NCBI RefSeq assembly: GCF_011075055.1
Contig: NC_058153.1
Coordinates: forward strand, 992,001-1,056,000
Direction of reading: 5' to 3'
Length of the DNA: 64,000 bases
Origin: Mangifera indica
Taxonomy: Eukaryota; Streptophyta; Magnoliopsida; Sapindales; Anacardiaceae
Made by a program: the position numbers and the translations under genes. Under the pieces are notes generated by a model. The model worked only from the letters and a program-made list of their open reading frames with translations, was not told the origin of the DNA and ran no database searches. Of the stretch, positions 38,003 through 50,558 are shown one piece after another; the stretch's first letter is position 1; each line of letters begins with the position of its first letter.

Positions 38003-38821
38003 CACTAGGCCACCTCATTCAGTCGGACCATATCTAACAGGCTAAAGACTCTACAATTGAGCCAAGCATTTCAGATGACGAATCCTTGGCAAATTTGTCA
38101 CGATTTCAGCCTTAGAAGAAGACTTCTCCATGCGGACGGAGTGCAATTTTGGATCATATAAGCACGAGCTTACTCATGGTTTGACTGGTACTGATATACT
38201 AACCAGTGCTAATGCTAAAGTTGCAAAACTGTTGGTCGATCGTCTCGTCTTTAGTTATCTTCACATCTTTAGTTATCCTCATAGTTTGTGAATAGTTTAC
38301 TATAGTGTCTCTTATTCATACTAAAGATGTAGTTCATTGTGAAGCGGGCATTTTAGTGCCGTACTTTTTCTGTTGGCATAGTTGTACTCAATTATTAAAA
38401 TTTACAGAGACGGATTAAAAATATGGAATATTAGTTAAAAAAATAACAAATTAGGGAGTTTATAGAAATATAATTATTACTCATATCAAAAGGTAGATTT
38501 TATTCTAATCAAATTTAAATTTTAACTCATCAATCTCACACATATCATTTTAATTAATATTGAGATAGGCTTTGATTAAGCTTGTCTCGAATCCGGTTCT
38601 ATTGCTGGCAAAAGTGAGCTAAAAATCTATTTAAGTGGCAAATAAGTCCAAAGCCCAGTTGCCACACAAAAGAATCTAAAGCCCATTGAATCCATCAATC
38701 CAATTCCGATCTGTCGGTAAACCCTAGTGCCTCTCTCGCTCTTCAGTTTCCACTCGAATTCAACCCGCCATCATCGTTTCACATAATCTGCTTACGGGCA
38801 GCACTCACTATCTAACTAACG
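38003..38821 (+). promoter_or_regulatory. eIF3l promoter with two site II motifs and a telo-box
   Basis: AGCCCA (reverse of TGGGCT, site II) occurs at 38652-38657 and 38680-38685, and AAACCCTAG (telo-box) at 38719-38727, within 170 bp of the eIF3l ATG. This pairing is typical of plant translation-machinery promoters. The left 300 bp is the 3' UTR of the preceding gene. Confidence 0.65.
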
Positions 38822-41800
38822 ATGGCTACTGGCTACGACTACGACGACTCCCCGGGCGATTACGAAGGAATAGCTGATGCTCGTGGTCCCCAAGACCCAG
38901 GTTACGACCCAAACTTCGTTCCTGACTCTGTTAAGTCGTTCGTGGTTCACCTGTACCGCCACATTCGGGAGAAGAATGTTTACGAGATTCACCAGATGTA
39001 CGAGACTTCCTTCCAGAGCCTTTCCGATCGTCTTTTCAAGGATATACCATGGCCCTCCGTGGACGCCGTTGCCAATTATGTTGACAACGATCACGTTTTC
39101 TGCCTTCTTTATCGAGAGATGTGGTTCCGCCACCTGTACGCCAGATTATCACCTACTCTCAAACAGAGGATTGACTCTTGGGACAACTATTGTAGCCTGT
39201 TTCAGGTGCTTTTATATTTTCCAAAATGATTTGAATAGCTGATTGAGCAAGATCGTTTAATTTTGGATTATCTATGTGTTTGGCTTCAGGTGGCGTTGCA
39301 TGGAGTGGTGAATATGCAGCTGCCAAACCAGTGGCTGTGGGACATGGTGGACGAGTTTGTTTATCAGTTTCAGAGTTTCTGTCAGTATAGGGCCAAGATG
39401 AAGAACAAAACAGAACAGGAGATTGCGCTTTTGAGGCAGTATGATCAGGTTCCTGTTAATTTTGGTTTTAACATCCTTCTGTTTTGTTTATATGAGTATG
39501 GAAATTTAACAATTTAAAGATTTTATTCTTTACTCTGCTTATAGAAACTCACCATATTATTGTGCGCCACATGATTTTTTTAATGTTTAATTTATTATTC
39601 AGGCTTGGAATGTTTATGGGGTGCTGAATTTCTTGCAAGCACTTGTGGAAAAGTCGATGATCATTCAGATTTTGGAGCAGGAGAAGGAAGGTCTCGAGCA
39701 ATTTACTGCTACTGATGGTTACGATTACACTGGAGGGAGTAATGTGTTGAAGGTGTTGGGATATTTCAGCATGGTGGGTTTGCTGCGAGTTCATTGTCTT
39801 CTTGGCGATTATCATACTGGTCTAAAGTGCTTACAGCCAATTGACATTACACAACAAGGTGTTTACACTAGTGTTATAGGAAGTCATATTACCACCATAT
39901 ATCATTATGGGTTTGCCAATCTTATGTTGCGCAGGTATGTTAGTCCCCTTCTTTGACGCCATCATATTTTGCAAGCTTTATATGTTCATGTGGATTAATA
40001 CCTATGTTTCTGTTTTTGCTCCTTAATTCAGGTGTGATAGCCAGTAATTTTTTTTTAATAATTCTATTTTTTCAATTAAGTTGTTTAAAAAGAAAAAAGA
40101 AAATCTTACTAGCTTATAGGTGAGTAAACCACATGATATGGCTAGAATCCATGCGCAGAGGATGAGGGTGAATAGATAATAAAAAAGTGTTCCAGGTATA
40201 TGCTTTCTAGGTCACATCCAAACCTCCTCCAAGGTAAGCATGCACACACACACAATCAAGTCTTTGAAAATATTGATCTTCTTTTTCTTCTGTCTTGATG
40301 GAGATTGCTATAGCTTTTGATCTTCATTTTGGGTTTCCCCTTGTTATTGGAAATTCAATGATGATTGTTAGTTTTTCTGTAGGTATGTGGATGCCATTCG
40401 TGAATTCAATAAAATTCTCTTGTACATTTACAAGACTAAGCAATATCATCAGAAATCTCCACAGTATGAGCAGATTCTAAAGAAGAATGAGCAGATGTAT
40501 GCTCTGTTGGCAATTTGTCTTTCACTTTGCCCCCAAGTGAAGCTTGTAGAGGAGACTGTGAACGCACAACTAAGAGAGAAATATGGGGAGAAGATGATGA
40601 GAATGCAAAGATATGATGATGAGGCATTTTCTATCTATGATGAGCTCTTTTCATATGCATGTCCTAAGTTCATTACCCCCTCAGCACCCAGTTTCGAGGA
40701 GCCTCTTGTAAATTACAATCAGGTGTGTGGTCTTAATGTTATCTGGGCCTTCTGTACGTGTCTGATATTCTCACTTTCATAGACTTCTTTGTCCTTATGT
40801 TCTTCTTGTGGTTGTCAACAGCCCATTGATTTTAATTATGGGAACCCTCAAGGGAAGAGAAACTCCAATTTTTATTTCGCTAGATTTTGATCTTAGCTAG
40901 CATTGACTGAGCTTAAACTGGTTGATGATAGATTTTGGATATTCCAAATACTGACACATTAATATAGACAAGTTGTGGAGATCTATAATTAAGGTAATGG
41001 GGAAGTTTGAAAAACATATAATTATATGGAATTCAATTGCTAGAAGAAGATCAAGGTATTTTCCATAAGAGGGGCATTCCAATGAAAACATTACAAAATG
41101 AGTGTTATCTAGAGGTTTTGCATTTGATTGTTCTATGTAGGGCTGGATTCGAGCCGAGCCGAGCCGAGCCGAGCTGAGCTCGAGCTCGGCTCGGTTCACA
41201 TATACTTGGCTCGAACAGCTCGGCTCGGTTCACATATACTTGGCTCGAGTTCGAGCTTGAGCTCGTGAAAGCCGAGCTCGAATTCGGCTCGTTTTTTATC
41301 AAAACGACGTCGTTTTAATACATATTGGTCAAAACGACGTCGTTTTGTATTAAAAATTTTAATTAGAAAATCTGACGAGCAGCTCGAGCTCGAGCTCGGC
41401 TAAGGCCAGCTCATTTCGGGCTCGACTGAGCCGAGCTCGAGCTGGCTCAGTTCGAATCCAGCCCTAGTTCTATGTTCTGCTGAATTTATTGATGCATGAA
41501 CTTTGAAACATGATCATTTAAGCCATTTTGAAATGAGTTACTGAGTACTGACCACTGAAAATTTCCACAAGGTAATGGTGAACTCTGAGAAATGTACACT
41601 TTTGTTTACTCAGAAATTGCATTTCCTATCTCTTGTTTCTCATCTTTCCATTCTGTAATGTGAGGTTAATCCAACTGTTAGGTACTTTAATTTGATATAT
41701 GTCTCACTTACCAAATGACAATTTGTTTTTTTTTTTTTTTTTTGCAGGATGCGTATAGACTCCAGTTGAAGCTGTTCCTTTATGAAGTAAAGCAGCAACA

Positions 41801-42660
41801 ATTATTATCAGGTGTCCGGACATTCTTGAAAGTTTACTCAACAATTTCTCTTGGGAAGCTTGCGAATTACATGGAAGTGGATGAGCCTACTCTGAGGTAG
41901 ATTTTGTTTTCTGTTTCTTCTTCTTTTCATGGTAATCTTATCAAAAGTAATGTACTGAGCTTCTTTCCATGATATTTTGTAGGACAATCTTGATGACTTA
42001 CAAGCACAAGACTCATGCTGTTGATTATGATGGAAAGATTATCTCGAATGCAGATGTGGATTTCTACATCGATGATGTAAGTTCATTCGCAGTATTCTCC
42101 ATTTTCCAGTTTCTTTTTGTCTACCTGTATTAGGTCCTTTTTCATATTATCAGAGATCATGTCAATTGGATGCTTTTTTTTTTTTTAACCTGAAGTGGCA
42201 AGTATACATTTTTAACCATGTGTTCTTTCGGCTCGTCAATTACCACACGTATGAAGACACACACTTAGAGAAACAAGTTTCAGAAGTTCCCAATTTTGAA
42301 CCAGTGCAGATAAAAATAAAAACTGTGTAATTATCCGATATAACAGTTTAAAATACACATAATGCTGTGTGTAGGATATTATGAAAGTGCACATTATAGA
42401 TTCTTTGTAGGAGCATTTATTTTCCGGGACTGCACTTATCCTCTAATATATTGTAGGATATGATTCATGTCGTTGAATCCAAACTAGTGAAGCGATACAG
42501 TGATTACTTCCTGCGGCAGATTGTCAAGGTATGCCCATATCTTTTGGCCAGTTATGCATTTTGCAGATATGCTGATATATCATCTTTGTCTCATTTTACA
42601 AATTTTGTTATGCAGCTTGAAGGAGTAATAAATGACATAGACAGGGTGAATCTGGACTGA
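38822..42660 (+). CDS. Eukaryotic translation initiation factor 3 subunit L (eIF3l)
   Basis: eIF3l is a non-core subunit of eIF3, which assembles the 43S/48S initiation complex in the cytosol. Exons 38822-39205, 39290-39448, 39603-39934, 40383-40722, 41748-41896, 41983-42076, 42457-42528 and 42616-42660 keep phase and give 524 residues, the usual plant length. Landmarks: N-terminus ATGYDYDDSPGDYEG, then VKSFVVHLYRHIREKNVYEI, YREMWFRHLYARLSPTLKQR, WNVYGVLNFLQALVEKS, the VLKVLGYFSMVGLLRVHCLL block, and the PCI-like C-terminal part TISLGKLANYMEVDEPTLR to the end INDIDRVNLD. This is the Paf67/eIF3l family. All junctions are GT-AG. Intron 4 (40723-41747) carries a 329-bp hAT-type MITE, and its 3' end has a long T run before the acceptor. 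Intact. Confidence 0.96.
41138..41466. mobile_element. hAT-type MITE inserted in eIF3l intron 4
   Basis: The 329-bp element has terminal inverted repeats TAGGGCTGGATTCGA.C at the left and its complement at the right (...TTCGAATCCAGCCCTA). It is flanked by a perfect 8-bp duplication, GTTCTATG (41130-41137 and 41467-41474). An 8-bp duplication and TA(G)GG ends indicate the hAT superfamily. The arms are GAGCTCGAGCTCGG-rich and GC-rich, in contrast to the intron. There is no transposase. The intact duplication suggests a fairly recent insertion. Confidence 0.9.
41301..41346. repeat. Two palindromes AAAACGACGTCGTTTT, 30 bp apart
   Basis: Identical 16-bp perfect palindromes at 41301-41316 and 41331-41346 lie in the centre of the MITE, each with a GACGTC core (C-box type bZIP site). 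The intervening sequence makes an exact 30-bp period. Confidence 0.9.
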
Positions 42661-42929
42661 GCCAATCATCACCTGTTTCCTCTTCCAGTTGTTTTATTCA
42701 TTTGATGCTTGTTAGAGATTTTGTATTACTTTTTCATTTTCCTGCCTTTTAAGCTAGCGAGATTTCTTCAGCTTTGCCATGTAATTTTGGTCGCTGCATT
42801 TTTGAGTTCTTATTAGGCCATGTGCTTTCAAATCTCGCACGTAAGAATGAGTAGATCTGTAGTTCCTCAACATCAAGGAGCAAATAAAATTGTGAAATCT
42901 ATAAACCGCAACAACAAAACTATATATAT

Positions 42930-43050
42930 TCATTTTTTTGTATATAATTTAGATATATAAATGATGTGTCATTAAGTATATAAATGAATTTGAATTAAAA
43001 ATAAAGTAATATTTAATTACATAATGACATATTTTGTGTATATATATAAC
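42930..43050. repeat. AT-rich hairpin repeat, copy 4
   Basis: Reads GTATATAATTTAGATATATAAATGAT..., then the GAATTAAAAATAAAGTAATA core, then ATTACATAATGACATATTTTGTG. The arms pair imperfectly. It is closely related in layout to the copy at 43.59 kb. Confidence 0.5.
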
Positions 43051-43587
43051 ATTACTCAGTTTAAGTTTTGTCATACTGATGCCAATGGCCAATGCTCTTT
43101 TGCGTGCGATGATAGTGGAGGTTCCAACCATGCTTATTGACCTCATCAAAATCAAAATCAATGGCGACTCTTTCATTCACAAAATGAGTTTATAGTTTAT
43201 CGTCTCGGTCTAATCCCTCTCAGCAGCAAGAAAGCAATGAGCATTTATTTCTTCGCGGAGTTCCATTTGAGAGCCAAGAGCATCCGCAACCAAATTTTAG
43301 ACTTCACGATAAGGACTTGGTAAGTTCAAAAGCATAACGTTGTTCCTATCAACTTCACTGATTTTTCAACCAATGATTCAATTTATCAACAAAGGTGAGT
43401 ATTTTCCACATACTTGTTAAAAGTTTTTTTTTTTTTTTAAAGTAATGGTTTTATATAATGACGTGGGTACTAATGTGTCTTTGAATCAATTTTCATTAAT
43501 TCGTCAAGGCTAGGAGCCGTTTGTGTGGCTCATAATGTAAGGCTCCATTACTTTTTGGTTTATAGGTTTAATAAAATTATGGATGTA

Positions 43588-43738
43588 TATTTTTGTTACA
43601 TAACTTAAATATATAAAAGATATATTATTATATAATTTAATAATTTTAAATTAAAAATTAAAAATATTTAATTATATAATAATATATTATTTATATATTT
43701 AAATTATATACTTAAAAATATATACACATAATATTATA
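43588..43738. repeat. AT-rich hairpin repeat, copy 5, best preserved
   Basis: The arms AAATATATAAAAGATATATT and ATTATATAATT are followed by a TTTAAATTAAAAATTAAAAA core, then AATTATATAATAATATATTA and TTTATATATTT. The whole element can fold into one long hairpin, as MITEs do. Confidence 0.55.
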
Positions 43739-44003
43739 GATTTTGTATCCATTACTTGCTATCCTTTCTTTCGTATGCTTTGGGGCTTTCATGGGCAGTT
43801 GTTTACCTTTGTGTAATTCTCTTTTAAATTTAATTAAAATTACACACTGTTGCTTACCTCCCTCCCAAAATGTGTTTCCCCTGTCGATTCAAAATGATTA
43901 GACGGTTAGCCTTCCACATTTAATTGAAGACTTCGTAATCCTACGTGGATCGCCCTAATTTCCTCAAACCGATAAACTTGGTCCAGCTGCCGCAAGAGAT
44001 GAA

Positions 44004-44424
44004 GGGTTGGCTTGGTTTGGTAATATTTTATTATTAAAATTAAAATATTATTTTAGTTATAAATTATTTAAAATTATTAAGTATAAATAATTATTATATT
44101 TAATTAAAAAAATTAATATATTATTTTACTTAAATATTTTTAAATATAATTATTTTAAAATATTTTTTAAATTAGTTACATTTATTAAAAATAAGAGTAT
44201 TTTTATTTTAAAAATTAATAAATAAAAATATAATTATAATAAAATTAAGATTATTTTGATAATTTTTTAATACTTAAGATAAAAGTGATAATCAAATTAT
44301 ATCTTATATTATTTATCACATTACCATTAGTAATAAAAAATTATTATTATTTATAAATCAAACAAAATAATAAAAAATAGATTACCAAAATAATTTTTAA
44401 AACTCTTTAACCAAATGCCTCATA
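44004..44424. mobile_element. AT-rich MITE-like element, family A copy 2
   Basis: Starts near GGGTTGGCTTGGTTTGGTAA and ends ...TTTAACCAAATGCC. Its interior (TATTATTTTACTTAAATATT and CATTTATTAAAAATAAGAGT) parallels the 22.05-kb element over its length. It is more diverged than copy 1 and non-coding. Confidence 0.55.
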
Positions 44425-45245
44425 GGAGGAGAAAAAGTTATCGAAAGCCTTGGCTACACAATGGCCACACATTTGTTGCCCCTATTGTTGGAGGTGCACC
44501 CTACCGCCACCCATGCAAGCCTCAAACATGAACAATCATCACTTTACTTGATTTTCTAACTCATGCTCAAACCTTATGATCTAACAACTTGAGATATAAG
44601 AACAATTTGCTTAAACTGAACTCGATAAATTAAAACTCTCTAAATTATATATTTATTAGTTAACTTATATTCAAATCAGAAAATAAAATTTTAAAGTTGT
44701 AAATACGATATTCTAAATTTTAAAGGTTTATTGATATTATACTCAAGTTAAATCATAAACTCACAAGCTCATCAAAACAAACAAGAAGTTTGACCTTGTT
44801 ATGGGAACCAAATTCGGGCTATGAGCAGCTCATCAATAGCTTAGCTCGTTTGCAACCCTAGGTTAAACCCTAAAATTCACCTTGAGCAAGAATCAATAGC
44901 ATATCCATTACCTTCATACCTCAAATACCCTAAGACTCAAAATTCCTTTCAAACCAGTTCCAAGGTTAACATATTCAAGAACCTCTTCACAAACTAGGTA
45001 ACGCTGAGAAAATATAAAGACTTTCCTTTTGTAATTCCACATAATCGGATAGCAATTTTTTTTATCAATTAATTATATTACATAATTCAGCTGCTACAAC
45101 AGCAAATGGAATAAGAACCAAAAAGGAAATTCAAAAAAATAAAAAAAAGAGAGAGAAACAAAAACTCACATATATATATATAGAGAGAGAGATACATTAT
45201 ATTTGTAAACTACAATGTAGAGAAGGCTTTTGCCCTTAAAAATGA

Positions 45246-48200
45246 CTACCTGCATCCTTTCAATAGATATGAGGAGGGGCTTGAGAAGTCTATGGCAGTT
45301 GAGGATTTCCCCTTGTCTATTCCTTTCCCAGGTGTTCCACATTCGCTAAAGTCAAGTGTGCGCCGCTCAATCTATGTAGTGTAAACATTTGATTTGTTAG
45401 AAAATGATACGATAAACAAGGATAAAAAAGTTTAAACAATTTTTTTTCACCATTTCACCCTTGCATAGTAAGCGACCAATATGATGGCCAGAACCTTTGA
45501 AAGAATCGTAACAGATAAAATAAATTGTCATACCAAAATATTTGAAGCCAAATGGTCGCTCTCTGGCTCATGATGGGTGACATTATTGCTTTCTTCGTCT
45601 GAACTTAAAGTTTTAGTGTTTCCTTCGTTCACTGATTTTCCAGAAGTGTCATTTCCCAAAACCTCCATGGCATCAGCATATGCAGCAGCAGTGTGCTCGC
45701 TTAACTGTTTCATCAGTCCAATGGCATCATAGCTTCTGTCTCCTGGGCTCATAAAATAACCCATATCCTGACAAGAAAAATTCAAAAATTATAAAACATA
45801 TCTCGTAAATTAATAAAGAGAACCAGTGTAACAACACTGTAATACCTCAATTGTTATTTCAGTGTCAATCCTTGGACCAGGTACGAAAGAGTTCATAAAC
45901 CAAGGAGACTTCCAAGCCGAAGGGGACTTCCACGCTGAAGGAGATTCTATACTTCTTTTGAATGGAGTTTCACCAAATCTGGAAAATTGAACCATCAGCC
46001 AAGCAGTAGGGTAAACAATCATGGGCTAAAAGCAAGAATGTCTTGACTGGTGTAAAACATTTATCATTAATAGTGATAAATATCAAATAAAAAAGCAACT
46101 AAATCTCACAGGTTATAGTTTTCGAAGCCAACATCACTCCCAACATTAAGAAGCGTATTTCCTGGCGGTGTCAATGAAGGAATAGGTTTTACTGTCTTAA
46201 TTGCACTAGAATTACTTCCATTGTTCTTTTTGGAAATTGCTGGAGAGCATGCACTTGCAGGTGAATGCTCGGGTGCAACACCTTGATTAGCTCCAAAGCT
46301 TTTAAAATGCTGATTTCTTGGTGTTGGAGAAGTAGTGGCCAGTGCTGTTTCATCTTTTAGACCAGCTTGATCAGGAGAGAATAGCAGATCATTCACATTA
46401 TGTTCAACAAGGACTCCTGCAGTCTGTTTCTCCTGTCAAAATAACAAACTAAATCAACATGTGTACAAATACATAGCACGTATACTGAAAATTCAGCACA
46501 TTTAATACAAAAGAAAACCAATGGCCAGATATAGTGAAAACAAAAAACACGCTATAGAGAGAGTAGACCAATGACTGCTCCCTTTTCCCTAAATATTCGG
46601 AACAATTAAAAGAAGGAAAGATCTCACTCTAAGGAAAGCCTTGTTATGAACTTGCACAAAACCGAAACTCAAAAGACAACAAAAAAATGACTCACAGTTT
46701 TGGTAGTGGAACCAGCATTTGCATTGGTCTTAGTATCAGCATCAACATTATCTTTCTTTAAGTTGGCATTAGAATTACTGCAATGAGAATCTTCCTCAGA
46801 AGTTCTTTCATGCAAGACAGCAGACTGATCTTTATCCTTTTCTTGTCCACCATCAAAAGCATGACCCAAATTTTCTTTATCTTCAACGAAGGCTCCAGAT
46901 TTCCTCTTTTGGTTTGACAATGGAGACAGCAGACGAGAAAAATCCTGGGCCAAACTGGAAGTCATGTCAATTTCAAGTTTCTTGTCATTTCTTCTATCTG
47001 ACAAAGGTGACAACAAGTCACGGTGTCGCTTCTTCAATATAGATGGTGTTCCTGTAAAAGTTTTGGCAGCACTTTTCAGCACAGCTTCAGGACTATCATC
47101 ACGAGAGGGAGAATCCCATAACCTAAATGGAGTAATGCAGTTTGTTGATGACATCATTAGTTGACGTATGCCAAGTGGACTGTATTCTTGCTGCATATCA
47201 CTACCAGACTGTATAAGATCACAACTAAAAAAAGGAATATCCCAACTTGGAAAACGAGGAGGTTCATAACATAGGGATCCTGCATCCTGATGTTCTGTTT
47301 GCATGTTGGGCTTGGCATCCTCTGAAGGACAAGCTATCATGGCATCTGATTTTGAACTGAAACTATTTACAGGAACTAGTTTGAAAGAATCCTTTGAAAG
47401 ATATGATGGCCCTTGCAGGCCTGAATTATCTGCACCATCATCACAAGGGGAATTGGCAGATTCATTGGTATAGATAAAGGCATCATGCCTGCTCGTATTA
47501 TATTCTTGATCTCGAGTTCCATAAGAGTGACAATTCAACTGATTGGATTCATCAACACACGCAAATGCTCCATTGTCATTTGAAAGTATCATTGGAGAAA
47601 AGAGGGAAGACTGACTACATGAAGTTTCTAATACTTCAGGCTTTGAAGGACAATAAGCTTGGGAAAGTGAGGTTCTGCCACCTTCAGAAATCTGAATGTC
47701 CAAGGGGTGACAATGTGATGATTCAACCATATTCAACTCTTGACCAAAATTTTCCAAGGAAAAACATCCGTCTTTCATTGCCTCTGCAAACAAGACCCTG
47801 CAGCATTCATCATCTGTTATCAAGATGTTCTCTGGTTTATCAGAACCTGCAACCAGATTACCTATAGAGCTAGGAACACTCAATTCCATGGAATTTTGAT
47901 ATGAAACATTGACCATTTCATTACTTTCATGAGAATCCATGCAATTAGCTGACAACCCTGATGATTGATGCGCCAAGTCCAGTGAAGATAAATTAGGTAA
48001 ATCCTGTAAATTGAACTGGTAACTCTTCGCAAAAGTCCCAGCATCATGCACAAAATTTTGCTCAGGGAACTTAGAAGAGCCACCCACTTCACAAGGTATT
48101 TCTGGGATGGAAAATGTGACATCTTCCAGAGATGTGTAATATTGTTCTGAACAAGATGCTGGGCTGGAGTTCTGATCCTTAGCTGGATTGCACTCTTCAG

Positions 48201-50558
48201 GTATAAGGACCTGTTCTCTTGTATGCAGAACTGCATTACCTGTTGAATGAGAGGGACCAAGAACATTCGAATCTTGACTGCATTCTGATATTTCCTCAGC
48301 TTCAACTCCACCTTTCGGACAACTGTCATCTCCACTACTCTGCATCCTGGAAGACGATGAGGGCATGGGTTGATTAGGATGCCCAGCAAGAGGGAGGCCT
48401 TGAAACTGCTCTAGTAGTCCTGATGCCAAGTAAGAATCCAATTTCTTTTTCACAGAGCTGTTCCAGTGATTTTTTATGGAATTGTCTGTCCTGTAGACCA
48501 CACAAGTATAGATCTATCACATATCATGTCAGTTATAGCAAGTGTCACAAAAGAAACAGTTTAAACTTCTAAATAAAAGAACCATAAAAAGAAAACCACG
48601 CCAATTGTGTGGCCAAGGGGAGGAAGGGAAGAGAAACAATACAAATCTGAGCCAAAATCATAAGTTGCATCTTCTCCTTCAAAGAAGAAATAAATTTACC
48701 TTCCTGGCAAGAACTTTGTTAGCTCTGCCCATCTGTTCCCATAAATCTGATGCGCACGAATCAAAGCCAGCTCCTCTTCTTGAGTCCATGCCTCTTTGTT
48801 TATGGAGGGGTTAAGATGATTATGCCACCTAAAATAGAATTAATTGAGGATTAGGAAATTGATCAAATCAGAGTGAAAACATGAAAAGTATACAATCAAC
48901 CAGAAGCAGATTTATTTCGTACCTTTCCCTGCATTGCTTCCCAATTCGCCCTGGTAAATGCTGAGCAATCGTGGACCACTTTTTTGGCCCAAACTTGTTC
49001 ACCAATTCTATTATTATTTCATCCTCCTGTTTACAATTTAAACAATTAGTTGGCAAAGTCCAAATGTGCACCTTTGTAGCAGAAGCAAATTCATAAGTTG
49101 GCATAGCACAAGGAAGAAATTAATGCATAAATAACAAACAACTAGAATAAATTACCTCTTTAGACCATGGACCTTTAACAAGTTCTGGATTCAAAACTTT
49201 CTGCCACCTATGTAAGCACTGTACATCTGTCCGGTCCTTGAAACATTCGGCTGAAAAACACACAAACTACAATTAGACAATGTGTATAATATACTAGCAT
49301 TTGAAGAATCAAGAGATAGCAATACAAGGAAATGAGAGTAACTTGGCTAAGATCAATAGTGGACACAGAAATAAAACTTAGGGTGGTCAAAGTTGAATAA
49401 AAGTAAAGATAGGAGGTCAATTAAGAAATAATCTAAAGGTCTACCAATGGCAGAGATAATGACATATATAAACTTATTACTTCCATATTCATACCAATTT
49501 TCTTCCAATTCTTTCCCTTGAATCGTTGAACAGCCTTCCGCAATATCTCATCCTGAACATATGTGAAAACTATCTTGTTAACCCAAAAAAAAATCCTCAA
49601 TAGCCTTGTGCATAGGTAAATATAATAGCCCTTGAAGTTAATTTTCTATTAGCAGTTGCAAGATGAAACATCTCAAAAATAAAACTAATCTGAATGTTAG
49701 AAAATTCTTATGCATAATGCCAGTATAGTTTCATGATCTCTCTCTGATGGTATCATACTGAATAGTCATTATGTGTTGAAAAAGGCAACATAACAAAAAT
49801 CAGATGCAAAGACTTTGAGATTAATTTAAACATCTTCAAATATAAGCTGATATTTAATATCATCATAAGGTCAAATAAATTAACATTTTTAAATCTCAAT
49901 GAAGATGGAAGGACATTGAAAGTCTAAAGAAAGATAAATAATTATGGATATAGAAAGTGCATATTCACCTCTTCAGGAGTCCAATGCCCTTTCGTGGAAC
50001 GCCTTGTAGGGCCACTAGTCCTCCTGTAAAAATATTAATTTAATGTCAGGATTAATATTACAAGAACCTTACCCATTAGAAGAGGGCAAGAAAGAGATAA
50101 CATGAAATAATAGTTTAGATCTCATTTAACATCTCCAAGGTCAGAGTCTACAAAGGAACTAATAATTTTATAAAATAAGATTCCAATTTTGAAATCACAG
50201 AGAAATCTACTAGACAAAAACTATTTACAACTCTTTAAAAGCATTTCATTTATAAGATGAAACCTGTCAACTGCACATCCATCCATAGGAATGAAATAAA
50301 TGGAAGAGACTATGTCTTTTAGCTAAAGGAGTAAAACAAGCCCTAAACCAACCTAAAACAGAGTAAAACTTAAACATGAATTTAAGAATGCTGTAAGAGG
50401 TAAAAAGAAACAAGTATACAATGTAATAGTGCATGAAACTAAAAGTAATATACTAATGCTTGATTCTTTCTAAGAAATTACCCATGTAGAGATCGCATTC
50501 TTTGACCACCATCACTAAGCCCGTCTGAAGGAGTAGATATTATCTTGTTACTTTCCAT
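45246..50558 (-). CDS. R1R2R3-MYB (MYB3R) cell-cycle transcription factor, activator-type length
   Basis: MYB3R proteins bind MSA elements and control G2/M genes such as B-type cyclins and KNOLLE. Exons: 50558-50482, 50023-49969, 49552-49495, 49250-49156, 49026-48923, 48828-48700, 48490-46696, 46432-46110, 45978-45846, 45767-45534, 45371-45246; 1042 residues in phase. The three MYB repeats are clear: R1 KGHWTPEEDEILRKAVQRFK, R2 KGPWSKEEDEIIIELVNKFG, R3 KEAWTQEEELALIRAHQIYG ending GRTDNSIKNHWNSSVKKKL. The long C-terminal part carries family motifs ITPFRLWDSPSRDDSPEAVL, LSPLSDRR, FGETPFKRS, GYFMSPGDRSYDAIGLMKQL, and the end DFSECGTPGKG...YLLKGCR. The length and C-terminal blocks fit MYB3R1/MYB3R4. 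An in-frame SPSAWK tandem duplication is present. A 5' UTR intron lies between about 50.69 and 51.64 kb. Intact. Confidence 0.95.

Larger units (their letters stand above)
42661..45245. other. Intergenic between eIF3l and MYB3R 3' ends, repeat-rich
   Basis: No gene recognised in these 2.6 kb. It holds the eIF3l 3' UTR, two AT hairpin repeats (42.93-43.05 and 43.59-43.74 kb), one family A element (44.00-44.42 kb) and a short (TA)n(GA)n tract at 45171-45192. Confidence 0.55.
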
